Shown here: piece by piece, positions 8,952 through 17,545 of the stretch
How the letters are laid out: each line of letters opens with the position of its first letter
Position numbering within the stretch: the stretch's first letter is position 1
From: CAVVFX01 sp963747535
Lineage (GTDB): Bacteria; Acidobacteriota; Terriglobia; Bryobacterales; Bryobacteraceae
Length of the DNA: 64,000 nucleotides
Direction: 5' to 3'
Assembly (NCBI GenBank): GCA_963747535.1
Contig: CAVVFX010000006.1
Coordinates: 62,001-126,000 of the forward strand
Position numbers and translations under genes: made by a program
The notes under the pieces: model-generated
What the model was told of the DNA's origin: nothing
The model's input: the letters and a program-made list of their open reading frames with translations, nothing else
The model's database searches: none

Positions 8952-9406
8952 ATCCGGTGAGGCTTTCCGACGCTCTCGCTCAACTTCTGGCTATCCTGTA
9001 GCAACTTGTCCCGATCGGCACCGGCAAAAGCCCCCGCGTCAAGGAGTTTGTCGAGGTCATTCAGACAGCCGTTCACCTTGCCCACGTTCACGCTCTTGTA
9101 GCGCTGCTGTTGGGCGACGGCGTCGAGGAGTACGTCGTGGCACTTGTCGAGTTTCTTCCGGTCCTTGCCGTCAACATGAGCGTGTGGCGCGGCGAGGGCG
9201 AGGTCGACTTGCATCTGCCGTAGCAGGTTCAGCCGGCTCTTGGGCTTGGGGGCCTTGGTTGGATGGTCCGGAGCGGCCGGGGCATCCGCGGGATGATCCT
9301 GGTCCGGCGGAGCAGCGGCTGGGTTGTTTTGGGCAGCCCCCCGGTTAACGACGAGGCAGACGGCAGCCAGGATGACGGTGGCCAGGACCCGGGCTGAGTA
9401 CTTCAT
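8930..9406 (-). CDS. Small exported helical protein, unnamed family (paralogue of 53601-54008)
   Basis: 158 residues with a clear signal peptide (MKYSARVLATVILAAVCLVV, cleavage near AAQ), a Pro/Asp/Ala-rich linker (about 28-55) and an all-helical domain. The pattern DRKKL...KCHDVLLDA...KVNGCLNDLDKLLD..ADRDKLLQDSQKL lines up with the mature part of the product of 53601-54008 in this window, in residue pattern and spacing. Two Cys (in KCHD and GCLND) could form a disulfide. The family is not one I can name; periplasmic location is inferred. The end overlaps the convergent phosphoesterase by 22 bp. Confidence 0.68.
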   Translation of the reverse strand: MKYSARVLATVILAAVCLVVNRGAAQNNPAAAPPDQDHPADAPAAPDHPTKAPKPKSRLNLLRQMQVDLALAAPHAHVDGKDRKKLDKCHDVLLDAVAQQQRYKSVNVGKVNGCLNDLDKLLDAGAFAGADRDKLLQDSQKLSESVGKPHRIHLPQPL

Positions 9407-9415
9407 GGTTCCTGC

Positions 9416-9835
9416 TCAAACCCGCCATTTGGAAAAGTAAAACAGCATGGGCTGGGTTCCCGTGTTCTTGACGCCGTGGAGCTTGCCGGCGGCGCAATAC
9501 ATCATGGTACCCGGTCCCACTTTGGTCACCTTGCCCTCTACGACAATCTCGCCGGAGCCTTCCGCGATGATCATGAGTTCCTCCTCGGGGTGCTGATGAG
9601 GGGGATGCGGGGACATTCCCGGTTTGAGCAATAAGCTTCCGGTGGTCATCGAGCGTAGCTGGTCAGTGGGACCATCGAAGTAAGTGCGGAGGTCGCCGAA
9701 GGGCTGACGCTCCAGTTTGGCGCGGGTGGGGTCCAGAGTGATGTTTGGAAGCTTGGCAGCGTCACCGGATGCGGCCAGAGCGCTGATAGCGGGCAAAGCG
9801 GTTAATAAAAGTATGTCTCTGCGATTGGGCATCAC
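9416..9835 (-). CDS. Exported cupin-domain protein
   Basis: 139 residues. The N-terminus MMPNRRDILLLTALPAISALAAS has a signal sequence with a twin Arg (possible Tat substrate). The rest is one cupin barrel: motif 1 reads PHPPHQHPEEELMIIAEGSG, with two His and a Glu as metal ligands, and motif 2 is GTMMYCAAGKLHGVKN, with the third His. Such small cupins bind a metal or a small ligand; the reaction is not predictable. The stop lies 9 bp downstream of the next gene's start, so the two minus-strand genes may be cotranscribed. Confidence 0.78.
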   Translation of the reverse strand: MMPNRRDILLLTALPAISALAASGDAAKLPNITLDPTRAKLERQPFGDLRTYFDGPTDQLRSMTTGSLLLKPGMSPHPPHQHPEEELMIIAEGSGEIVVEGKVTKVGPGTMMYCAAGKLHGVKNTGTQPMLFYFSKWRV

Positions 9836-10016
9836 TTCTATGGTAGGACAACGACGCTCGATGGCGCATGCTTGGATCGTCGGATGGGCGAAACGAGCCG
9901 ACCTGGGGTCCGCCCCCTTTTATGTCGCTCACCCGCGGAAGGGCAGTCTTCTTACCGGCTTGCGCCGCCGCACATCCTCATCCAAGCTACAATAGAGGCG
10001 GGTAGTTCCTCCCGCC

Positions 10017-11909
10017 GTGAGCAGCCTTCTCGATCCTGAACTGCAACGTAAAATCGATCACCCGCGGATTCTCCGTGACGATCCGAGCTTTGCTGCGGGC
10101 AAAATGGCAGCCTTCCAGTATTTCGCCGTCGGCATCTTCATCTTCCTCATCGCGGGGTTCTGGCAACTGCAGGTGCAGGAGCCCGAAGTCTACAGCGAGG
10201 CGGCCGAACGCAATCGCGTCAAGCAATTCCCCATCCAGGCCCCGCGAGGTAAGATCCTCGATCGCGACGGCCGCGTGATTGTCGACAACCATTCTTCCTG
10301 GGGTGTCATGCTCACCCGTGAAAGCTTTAAGGAAGAGCATCTTCCGGCTATCGCCGAAGGTCTCCACCTCGACCTGGACGAACTGCAGGCGAAAGTGGCG
10401 AAGTATCGCAAGCGGCCCACCTATCAGCCCATCATCATCAAAGAAGAACTCACGCCCGCCGACCTCGCTTTTGTCGAGGCGCATCACGATCCCGAGTTCT
10501 TCCCTGAACTGGAGCTGTTTCACGCTCAGCCTCGCCTCTATCCGGAAAACGGCATGGGCGCCCACTGGATCGGGTACACCGGCGAAGTCAGCGAAGCCGA
10601 ACTCGATACCCCCGAGTTCGCCAAGTATAATCCCGGAGCGGTAGTCGGCAAGTTCGGCATCGAACGCCAGTATAACGATACCCTCATGGGCACCGACGGC
10701 GAGCGCCAGGTCGAAGTCGATAACCGGGGAACGCCGCGCAAGGTCCTCCAGACCACCGAAGCCATCCCCGGCAAGAACCTGCAACTCACCATCGACCTCG
10801 ATGTGCAGGCTGTCGCGGATCTGGTCCTGGAGGGGAAGAAGGGCGCCGTGGTGGCACTCGACCCGCGAAATGGCGAGATTATCGCCATGGCATCCCGGCC
10901 GACGTTCGATCCGAACAAGTTCACCGCGCGGATCAAATCGTCCGACTTGAGGGAACTGACGTCCGATCCGAACATGCCCTTCCTCAATCGCGCGATTCAA
11001 TCGCAACTCGCTCCCGGATCGACCTTCAAGCCCATTATGGCGTTGACCGGTCTGGAAACGGGAATTATCGATCCGGATTGGACCGTTCACTGTTCCGGCG
11101 GAGCCAGTTTTTATGGTCACTACCATCGCTGCTGGGATCCGAGGGGCCACGGAACCGTAAACCTGCTGAACGGGATCATCCACTCTTGCGATGTCTACTT
11201 TTACAATGTGGGTGATCGCGTCGGTATCGACAACATCGCCCATTACGCGGAGTTGGCGGGATTCGGCAGAAAGACCGGCGTCGATCTGCCGGGCGAAGCG
11301 GCTGGCGTGGTGCCGTCGCCGGCGCGAAAAATCCGTCTGACCAGAGAGAAATGGTATAAGGGCGAAACCATCTCCGTGGCCATCGGCCAAGGGGACCTGC
11401 AGGCATCGCCCTTACAATTGGCTTACGTCATGGGCGGACTGGCGCGGGGCGGTGTCTCGTACACTCCGCACCTGCTGAAGTCTCTTACCGCGACCGAGAA
11501 ACCGCGCATATGGGGCGTGAATCCGGACAATGTATCAAGAATCAAGGACGCCATGCTGCAGGTGGTCAATGCCGGGACGGGTTACGCGGCCAGGCTGCCG
11601 GGCATCGATGTCTGCGGAAAAACCGGCAGCGCCCAGACCGCATCAGACGCCTATATGAAGGCCCACCACCTGGAACTCAACGCCTGGTTTGTGGCCTTCG
11701 CTCCCAAGAACGATCCTCAAATCGTGGTAGCGGCTCTCTATGAGCAGGGAGGCCACGGCCAGTTTGCCGCCGCGCTGGTGCGTGACGTGATGAAGGCCTA
11801 TTTCGACAAACAAGTGCGGCTCAAACAGAGTGCGACGAGCCTTTCCCGGCTTACCCACCCCGGTAACGGTCTCTTTAGCTCCCTTCTTCCTCCAGCCCCC
11901 CAACCATGA
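10017..11909 (+). CDS. mrdA: Penicillin-binding protein 2 (elongasome transpeptidase)
   Basis: 630 residues from a GTG start with no obvious Shine-Dalgarno sequence. A single TM helix is near 36-56, then the dimerisation domain of class B PBPs (FPIQAPRGKILDRDGRVI). The transpeptidase domain carries the catalytic STFK (Ser near 334, in PGSTFKPIMAL), HSCD as the SxN-type motif with Cys instead of Asn, as in other PBP2 proteins, and CGKTGSAQ (KTG near 533). It crosslinks lateral-wall peptidoglycan as the partner of RodA, whose gene overlaps its end by 4 nt. The mreBCD partners are in this window but 31 kb away on the other strand. Codon use is like the neighbours. Confidence 0.93.
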   Translation: MSSLLDPELQRKIDHPRILRDDPSFAAGKMAAFQYFAVGIFIFLIAGFWQLQVQEPEVYSEAAERNRVKQFPIQAPRGKILDRDGRVIVDNHSSWGVMLTRESFKEEHLPAIAEGLHLDLDELQAKVAKYRKRPTYQPIIIKEELTPADLAFVEAHHDPEFFPELELFHAQPRLYPENGMGAHWIGYTGEVSEAELDTPEFAKYNPGAVVGKFGIERQYNDTLMGTDGERQVEVDNRGTPRKVLQTTEAIPGKNLQLTIDLDVQAVADLVLEGKKGAVVALDPRNGEIIAMASRPTFDPNKFTARIKSSDLRELTSDPNMPFLNRAIQSQLAPGSTFKPIMALTGLETGIIDPDWTVHCSGGASFYGHYHRCWDPRGHGTVNLLNGIIHSCDVYFYNVGDRVGIDNIAHYAELAGFGRKTGVDLPGEAAGVVPSPARKIRLTREKWYKGETISVAIGQGDLQASPLQLAYVMGGLARGGVSYTPHLLKSLTATEKPRIWGVNPDNVSRIKDAMLQVVNAGTGYAARLPGIDVCGKTGSAQTASDAYMKAHHLELNAWFVAFAPKNDPQIVVAALYEQGGHGQFAAALVRDVMKAYFDKQVRLKQSATSLSRLTHPGNGLFSSLLPPAPQP

Positions 11910-13000
11910 CGACCCACCTCTCTTTGCGTGACTTCGATTGGCCGATGTTCCTCATCGTCCTCCTTATTTGCAGCGTCGGCGTGCTCCAGATCTTCAGTGC
12001 CACCATCGGCACTCCATGGCAGGGATACTGGTGGAAACAGATCGTTTACATCGTGACAGGCGCCCTGCTGATGTGGATCGTGGCGCAAGTCGACTACCAC
12101 TACCTGATCGGCAATGTCTTCTCCATGTATGGTGTCGCCGTGGCCGCGCTGACCGGCGTGTATTTCTTCGGTAGTGCGGCTTTTGGCTCGACCCGCTGGA
12201 TCGCGATCCCGGGTGGTCTACGATTGCAAGTATCCGAATTTGCCAAGTTGGTGATAATCTTGTTAGTAGCTCGCTATCTGACGGAGCTGAAAAACGATGT
12301 ACCGACGCTGGAGGATCTGTTAAAGATCACAGGTCTGGTCGCTCTTCCGGCGATGCTGATTCTGGCGGAACCGGATCTGGGTACCGCCCTGACGTACGTC
12401 CCGATTTTGGTTGTAGGTATTTTTCTGGCAGGAATGCCGTTGCGGTATTGGGCGGCGATTGGCGTCATCTTTCTTTTGGTCCTGCTGCCAGTTTATAAGT
12501 ACGCGCTGAAGGACTATCAAAAAGCGCGGCTGAACGTGTTTTTAGGTGAAGATCAGGATCCGCGAGGGTCCGGGTACCAGGTGATTCAGTCGAAGATAGC
12601 AATCGGTTCGGGTGGAATGTGGGGCAAAGGGGTGACTAAGGGAACTCAGACCCGGCTCCGGTTTCTGCCTGTCCCCGATAAAGATTTCATCTTTTCGGCA
12701 TTTGCCGAAGAGCATGGGTTTGTCGGTGTGATGCTGGTACTTTCATTTTATTTGATTCTGCTGATGCAAATTGTGCAGAATGCGCAAACCGCCCCCGATC
12801 GTGCGGGTATGTACATTTGTATGGGCGTTGCCGCCCTGGTGTTGTTTCACATTTTGGTCAACGTAGGCATGGTGATCGGACGAATGCCCGTAACCGGCAT
12901 TCCACTTCCGCTCATGAGCTACGGAGGCTCGAGTATCTGGTCGTCGTTCATGATGCTTGGGCTGGTGAATAACGTTCGTTTGCGCCGCTTTGTGAATTGA
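11906..13000 (+). CDS. rodA: Rod-shape peptidoglycan polymerase RodA (SEDS family)
   Basis: 364 residues, about ten TM helices. The start ATG overlaps the mrdA stop (ATGA), indicating translational coupling. SEDS features are visible: SAAFGSTRWI, AEPDLGTALTYVPI with the Asp in the long periplasmic loop region, and a C-terminal GRMPVTGIPLPLMSYGGSS block (near 325-345), which is the family hallmark. It polymerises glycan strands from lipid II in the elongasome with PBP2. The length is normal for RodA. Confidence 0.95.
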   Translation: MTTHLSLRDFDWPMFLIVLLICSVGVLQIFSATIGTPWQGYWWKQIVYIVTGALLMWIVAQVDYHYLIGNVFSMYGVAVAALTGVYFFGSAAFGSTRWIAIPGGLRLQVSEFAKLVIILLVARYLTELKNDVPTLEDLLKITGLVALPAMLILAEPDLGTALTYVPILVVGIFLAGMPLRYWAAIGVIFLLVLLPVYKYALKDYQKARLNVFLGEDQDPRGSGYQVIQSKIAIGSGGMWGKGVTKGTQTRLRFLPVPDKDFIFSAFAEEHGFVGVMLVLSFYLILLMQIVQNAQTAPDRAGMYICMGVAALVLFHILVNVGMVIGRMPVTGIPLPLMSYGGSSIWSSFMMLGLVNNVRLRRFVN

Positions 13001-13399
13001 TTTTTGTTGCCTCACAACCCGGCCTGGAGCTTTACAAGTTCTTCAGGAGCCTTGGAATTAGTCTTATTGTATTGAAGTAGTAGCGTTTCTTAAATTTGTA
13101 GTTGTAGTTGGGAGCCTAAGGACCCTCGGAAGGCACGGCGCACCGGAAGCGCTGTTCTCCGAATGAGGATCGGTTCCCCAAAGGGCTCGCTTAGCGTAGA
13201 GTCCAGCAGGCTGGTCATCCGAATGTCTGGTCTGATCCTGGAGACTCCGCAGGAGTGGGCGCGGCGTGTGTTTTCTTTCGAGATTAGCTGTACCGTGAGG
13301 CCCCGAGTTAAGGGCTTCGCACCCGAAACCCACGCGGGGGTTAAATCTTTCCTTCTTCGCCCCGAGCTTCTTCCCGGAAGCCCAACGGAAGGAATTTGC
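13001..13399. other. Gap upstream of the RNase E/G gene, long leader candidate
   Basis: 399 bp without a supported gene. The RNase frame stays open upstream to 13163, but the conserved protein begins at 13400, so the extra 79 codons are not counted. The stretch is less GC-rich near 13030-13110 (TAATT-, TTGTA- and TTAAATTTG-containing), where a promoter could lie. RNase E genes in other bacteria carry long autoregulatory leaders; whether that holds here is inference. No convincing helix or terminator was found by eye. Confidence 0.35.
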
Positions 13400-16162
13400 A
13401 TGTCGAAAGAGTTAATCGTCTCAGCCACACGGCATGAGACGAGAATTGCGATCCTCGAGGACGATTCCGTCGTCGAGATCTATTATCAACGGGAGAAAGA
13501 ATACTCTCTAGCGGGAAGTATCCATAAGGGTAAAGTCACCCGTGTCCTCCCCGGAATGCAGTCTGCGTTCGTGGACATCGGTCTGGAACGCGACGCCTTC
13601 CTATATGTCTCCGACTTCTTCGAAGACAACGAAGAATACGACAAAGTCGTCTCGAGCGTTGAAGAGAAGGTCCTCAAGCTGGAAAAAGGGCCTGATCGAG
13701 GCGTGGAGGGCCGCTCCTCCGAAAGGAGTCTGCCGGAAAGAATCTCCCCGGCAGAATTACCCGTCCCGCTTGCCGAGAATGGCACCGACCTGCCCGCCGA
13801 AATGGCGCTGGCCGAAGGCGAACCGATAGCCCTGGATTCCGCGCCGGTCGAAGCCAAACCCGCCGATGCCCGCGTTGAACGTGAACCTCGTGGTGACGGA
13901 CGTGACCGGGACAACCGCCGCGGTGGTCGAGGTCGTCGTGGCAGGCGCCGCCGCGGAGCCCCGCCCAGCGGCCTCCCCGATTCCAAGTTTTACTCGCCCC
14001 GGAAGGAGTCCTCTGAGGTGGTAGCCTCGCCCGAAGTGGTCGCTGTTGCAGCAGGTGAGGAGGAGGACGACGATTTTCCCGTCCTCCCTGGTGAGTCGCT
14101 GGCAAAGTATTCGGCCCCGGAACATAAAGAAGGCGCCCCCAGGGAAAGTGGACAGAAGGAATCGGTGCAGGGGCAAGAAACCCCGACCTACGAAGAGCCG
14201 GAGGAGGAAGAGGAATTTCCCGAGGAACTTGCGCTGGTCGGCGCTCACTCCGACGCCGTTGCCGAACCGGTCGTTGCGCCTACAGTTTCTGAGCCACCGC
14301 CGTTGCCGGACTCGGTTCTTTCAGTCGAGCCGGCCGGCGAGCCGATCCACATCCAAATCGAGATCGAAGGCGCATCTGAACCCGTGGTTGCTTCCTCTGC
14401 CGACGAGATCGCAGCCGCCGAGCCGGAAATCGAGGAAATCGCCGAGGATGGCACTGAATCCGAAATCGCTTCACTGGAATCCTCAGCCCCGGATGCTGAG
14501 GCAGATGCCGACGTCGACGGCGAACCGGTTATCCAGGAAGACGAGGGTCCCGAACCCGCTCGCATCCCGACCAGCCTGACCGCCGCTCTTCGCGAGCAGG
14601 GTAACCGCTTCCCGCATCGCCTTTCCCGCCGTGCCCGCCGTAAGATGCGTGGTGGCGGATTCCCGGGTGAACACCGGAGCCCCGCAGTCGTTGCGCCCGA
14701 AGCCGGGCCGGTTGAGTCCCCTGAACCTATCGCAGAAAGCCCAGTCGCCCCCGCCGCTACCGTCCCCGTGGCGGCCGCAGTCCCCGAAACCCGTCCCCAG
14801 CGCGGCCCGCGAGGGGAACGCGGCGAACGCCCCGAACGAGGGGAGCGCAATGAACGTCCCGAACGGTCCGGCCGTCCCGACCGCGCTGAGCGCGGAGAGC
14901 GTCCCGAACGTACCGAGCGTACCGAACGCGCCGAGCGTCCCGAGCGTGAGCGCACCGCTGCCACCAGCATCAGCGAACTTCTGCGCGAAGGCCAGGAGAT
15001 CATCGTGCAAATCGCTAAGGAGCCTTTGGGCCAAAAGGGCGCCCGCATCACTTCTCATATCGCCCTCCCCGGGCGTTTCCTGGTTTACATGCCCACTGTC
15101 GACCACGTCGGAGTCTCCCGTAAGATTCCTTCCGACGAAGAGCGACAGCGCCTCAAACGCATCCTGCAGAGCAATCGGGTCGGCATGACCGGAGGCTTCA
15201 TTGTCCGCACCGCCGGCGAAGGGAAGAGTGAAGAAGAACTCAGCGCCGACATGCACTTCCTCTACAATCTCTGGCTCGACATCCGCCAGAAGGCCGAGAA
15301 GAAGCCCGCGCCGCTGCTCCTGCACCACGACCTCGACCTGGTCCAGCGCATTCTCCGCGACCAGCTCACGTCGTCATTCAAGACCGTCTGGGTGGATAAC
15401 GAAGAAGCCTTCGAAAGTGTGTTGCGTTTTGTGCAGCGCTTCCAGCCCGCGCTGGTCCAAAGAGTGAAGCTCTACACCCGCACCAACCCGATCTTCGACG
15501 AATTCAATATCACTTCCGAACTTGAAAAGGCCCTGCGCCCCAAGGTCTGGCTCAAATCGGGCGGCTACATCGTCATCAACCAGACCGAGGCCCTGGTCGC
15601 CATTGACGTGAACACCGGCAAGTACGTCGGCAAATCCAATCGCCTGGAAGACACCATCGTCCGGGTCAACACCGACGCAATTCGGGAGATTGTGCGCCAA
15701 ATCCGCCTGCGCGACCTCGGCGGCATTATCGTGGTCGACTTCATCGACATGGACGAGCGCAAGAATCGCCAGAAGGTGATGCAGGCCCTCGAAGAAGCCA
15801 TGCGGGTCGACCGGGCGCCTTACAAGATTCTGGCGTTTAACGATTTCGGCCTGGTGGCCATCACTCGCAAACGGGTCAAGCAATCCCTCGAGCGAACCCT
15901 CTGTACGCCGTGTCCGGTTTGCGAAGGCGCGGGCTATATCAAGAGCGTCCAGACCGTGGTTGGCGAAATCCTGGTGGAAGCCCAGAAGATGGCCAAGCTC
16001 ATCGAAAGCGACGACGTGCTATTGCGTGTCAACCCGGAGGTTGCCAAGGTCCTGAAGTCCAACCGCAACGACTACCTGCAGGAAATCGAGGAGATCGTCG
16101 GTCGCACCGTGATGGTCAAGAGCGACCCGTCGCTCCACCAGACCAAGTTCGACCTCGCATAA
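13400..16162 (+). CDS. rng: RNase E/G family endoribonuclease with a large insertion in the S1 domain
   Basis: 920 residues from the ATG at 13400, chosen because SKELIVSATRHETRIAI is where RNase G proteins begin and GGAAGGAA lies 7 nt before it. The S1 domain starts normally (HKGKVTRVLPGMQSAFVDIG, DAFLYVSDFF), is interrupted at about residue 75, and resumes at about 520 (LREGQEIIVQIAKEPLGQKG, GRFLVYMPTVDHVGVS). The insert of about 440 residues is acidic and Pro-rich, with Arg-rich patches and a tandem GERPER-like run near 470-518. The catalytic domain is intact: ALVAIDVNTGKYVG and IIVVDFIDM supply the two metal-binding Asp, and CTPCPVCEGAGY is the Zn-link. It processes and decays RNA. It follows mrdA-rodA, recalling the mre-rng linkage of proteobacteria. 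Confidence 0.92.
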   Translation: MSKELIVSATRHETRIAILEDDSVVEIYYQREKEYSLAGSIHKGKVTRVLPGMQSAFVDIGLERDAFLYVSDFFEDNEEYDKVVSSVEEKVLKLEKGPDRGVEGRSSERSLPERISPAELPVPLAENGTDLPAEMALAEGEPIALDSAPVEAKPADARVEREPRGDGRDRDNRRGGRGRRGRRRRGAPPSGLPDSKFYSPRKESSEVVASPEVVAVAAGEEEDDDFPVLPGESLAKYSAPEHKEGAPRESGQKESVQGQETPTYEEPEEEEEFPEELALVGAHSDAVAEPVVAPTVSEPPPLPDSVLSVEPAGEPIHIQIEIEGASEPVVASSADEIAAAEPEIEEIAEDGTESEIASLESSAPDAEADADVDGEPVIQEDEGPEPARIPTSLTAALREQGNRFPHRLSRRARRKMRGGGFPGEHRSPAVVAPEAGPVESPEPIAESPVAPAATVPVAAAVPETRPQRGPRGERGERPERGERNERPERSGRPDRAERGERPERTERTERAERPERERTAATSISELLREGQEIIVQIAKEPLGQKGARITSHIALPGRFLVYMPTVDHVGVSRKIPSDEERQRLKRILQSNRVGMTGGFIVRTAGEGKSEEELSADMHFLYNLWLDIRQKAEKKPAPLLLHHDLDLVQRILRDQLTSSFKTVWVDNEEAFESVLRFVQRFQPALVQRVKLYTRTNPIFDEFNITSELEKALRPKVWLKSGGYIVINQTEALVAIDVNTGKYVGKSNRLEDTIVRVNTDAIREIVRQIRLRDLGGIIVVDFIDMDERKNRQKVMQALEEAMRVDRAPYKILAFNDFGLVAITRKRVKQSLERTLCTPCPVCEGAGYIKSVQTVVGEILVEAQKMAKLIESDDVLLRVNPEVAKVLKSNRNDYLQEIEEIVGRTVMVKSDPSLHQTKFDLA

Positions 16163-16166
16163 CAAA

Positions 16167-16202
16167 CCGTAGGGCAGGCCACAAGTTTTTGCTGGTCTGC
16201 CC
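16167..16202 (-). repeat. R2 hairpin repeat, copy 1
   Basis: Four bases after the rng stop: GGGCAGGCCA (16172-16181) pairs with TGGTCTGCCC (16193-16202), one G-U pair, loop 11 nt. Preceded by CCGTA. Read on the minus strand it matches the R2 family seen at 25212, 36269, 38789, 50778 and 60697. It may also end rng transcripts, though no T-tract follows. Confidence 0.7.
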
Positions 16203-16213
16203 ATTCGCTTCCC

Positions 16214-17170
16214 ATGCCGGTAATCCTGGAACTCCGCGATCTCGTCAAGCACTTCCCGACCCATCGCGCGGTGAACGGGATCTCCCTCTCGCTCGACCAC
16301 GGTCGCTTCTACTCGCTCCTCGGACCCTCCGGCTGTGGCAAGACCACTACCCTGCGGCTGATCGCCGGTTTCGAACAGCCTACAGCCGGCGAAATCCGTC
16401 TCAACGGCCAGGTCATCAACCACGCCAAGCCGTACGACCGCAACGTCTCGACCGTGTTCCAGAGTTACGCGCTGTTCCCGCACCTGACGGTTCAGTCCAA
16501 CGTGGAATTCGGTCTGCGGCAGAAGAGGATCGCCGACTTCCGGACCAAGGCCGAAGCCGCCATCCGGATGGTGCAACTGGAGGGCAAGAACGATCGCCTG
16601 CCCGCCCAACTCTCCGGCGGAGAGCGGCAGCGTGTCGCACTGGCCCGGTCGCTCGTCGTCGCGCCCGATGTTCTCCTGCTCGATGAGCCGCTGGCGGCGC
16701 TCGACCCCAAACTCCGCAAGCAGATGCGGGCCGAGCTCAAGGATATGCAGCGGCGGGCCGGCATCACGTTCCTCTTCGTGACCCATGACCAGGAAGAGGC
16801 GCTCTCGCTCTCCGACAGCATCGCCGTCATGAACGAGGGAGCAGTCGAGCAGTTTGGTACTCCTGAAGACGTCTACCTCCGACCGGCCACCCGCTTTGTC
16901 GCCGGCTTTCTCGGGATCGTCAACTGGGTCGACGGCATCGGCATCCGCCCCGAGTCGACCTGCATATCGCGTACTGCGCCGGCGAATGGCGTCCGGGCCC
17001 TCCGCGCCCAGGTGACCCGCTCGGTCTTTCTCGGCAACCTGCTGCAAGTCCACGCACGGCTGGAGTCGGGAGAAGAGGCCATCGCCGAAATCGCCCGTGC
17101 CGACGGGGCGTTTGCCGAGGGGGAGCAAGTCTTTATCCACTGGCAAACGCGGGACGAAATGACGTTCTGA
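16214..17170 (+). CDS. ABC transporter ATP-binding protein, PotA/CysA/UgpC type, without permease genes
   Basis: 318 residues. Walker A GPSGCGKTT (near 37-45), Q-loop VFQSYALFP, signature LSGGERQRVALARS, Walker B VLLLDEPLAALD and H-loop FVTHDQEEAL are all intact. The C-terminal 80 residues form a TOBE-like regulatory domain (GIRPEST, then a beta-rich tail). This architecture belongs to importers of polyamines, sugars, sulfate, iron or similar solutes. No binding protein or permease is adjacent, so its partners must be elsewhere or it serves several systems. It starts 51 bp after rng with only an R2 hairpin between them. Confidence 0.85.
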   Translation: MPVILELRDLVKHFPTHRAVNGISLSLDHGRFYSLLGPSGCGKTTTLRLIAGFEQPTAGEIRLNGQVINHAKPYDRNVSTVFQSYALFPHLTVQSNVEFGLRQKRIADFRTKAEAAIRMVQLEGKNDRLPAQLSGGERQRVALARSLVVAPDVLLLDEPLAALDPKLRKQMRAELKDMQRRAGITFLFVTHDQEEALSLSDSIAVMNEGAVEQFGTPEDVYLRPATRFVAGFLGIVNWVDGIGIRPESTCISRTAPANGVRALRAQVTRSVFLGNLLQVHARLESGEEAIAEIARADGAFAEGEQVFIHWQTRDEMTF

Positions 17171-17219
17171 CCGGGCTGAGGTCTCCCGGTGCGTCTCATA
17201 AGGATTCCACTGCGTCAGG

Positions 17220-17246
17220 TTGTCCGTTTGACGTACAACGTATAAT
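17220..17246 (+). promoter_or_regulatory. Promoter candidate for higBA with overlapping inverted repeat
   Basis: A perfect TATAAT (17241-17246) lies 17 bp before the higB start. TTGTCC at 17220-17225 is a moderate -35 with a short 15-bp spacer. GTTGT (17219-17223) and ACAAC (17235-17239) form an inverted repeat across the promoter, which could be the HigA operator. This is read from sequence only. Confidence 0.5.
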
Positions 17247-17263
17247 CAGCCTATCCTGAAATT

Positions 17264-17545
17264 ATGATCCGGACGTTCCGGTGCACCCGGACCGGGCGGT
17301 TGTGGAAGCGGGAACGAGTGAAAGAATTCGAGAATATCGCGACGGTAGCCTTGCGCCGGCTAACCGCGCTCGACGGCGCTCAAGCTCTCACCGACCTCTT
17401 GATTCCGCCCGGCAACCGGCTGGAAGCCCCACAAGGGGACCGGGAAGGCCAGCACAGTATCCGCATCAATGATCAATACCGGATTTGCTTTACCTGGAAA
17501 GAACAGAATGCGCATGACGTCGAAATCACCAAGCACTGCCAATAA
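17264..17545 (+). CDS. higB: HigB-type toxin, RelE/ParE superfamily
   Basis: 93 residues, the usual size. The C-terminal half is diagnostic: GNRLEAPQGDREGQHSIRIN then QYRICFTW, matching the HigB pattern of a Leu-rich turn, an Arg/Asp loop, a Ser-x-Arg-x-Asn strand and a final x-W-x-x-x-x-A-x-x-V-x-I-x-x-x-H stretch. HigB toxins cut mRNA on the ribosome. The toxin gene comes first, as is typical of higBA, and its end overlaps the antitoxin gene by 32 nt. Confidence 0.88.
   Translation: MIRTFRCTRTGRLWKRERVKEFENIATVALRRLTALDGAQALTDLLIPPGNRLEAPQGDREGQHSIRINDQYRICFTWKEQNAHDVEITKHCQ

Noticed and set aside
9960..9993. Promoter for mrdA (TTGCGC and TACAAT)
   Set aside because: The spacer would be 22 bp, too long for a normal sigma-70 promoter; the -10-like box alone is not enough.
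9987..11390. A 467-codon open frame on the minus strand
   Set aside because: Antisense to mrdA, whose product is unmistakable. The predicted protein has no recognisable motif.
14245..15051. A 268-codon Ser/Arg-rich open frame on the minus strand
   Set aside because: It mirrors the repetitive insert of the RNase gene and has the composition expected for an antisense repeat.
16019..17146. A 375-codon open frame on the minus strand
   Set aside because: Covers the end of rng and the ABC ATPase gene on the opposite strand; both plus-strand proteins are well conserved.
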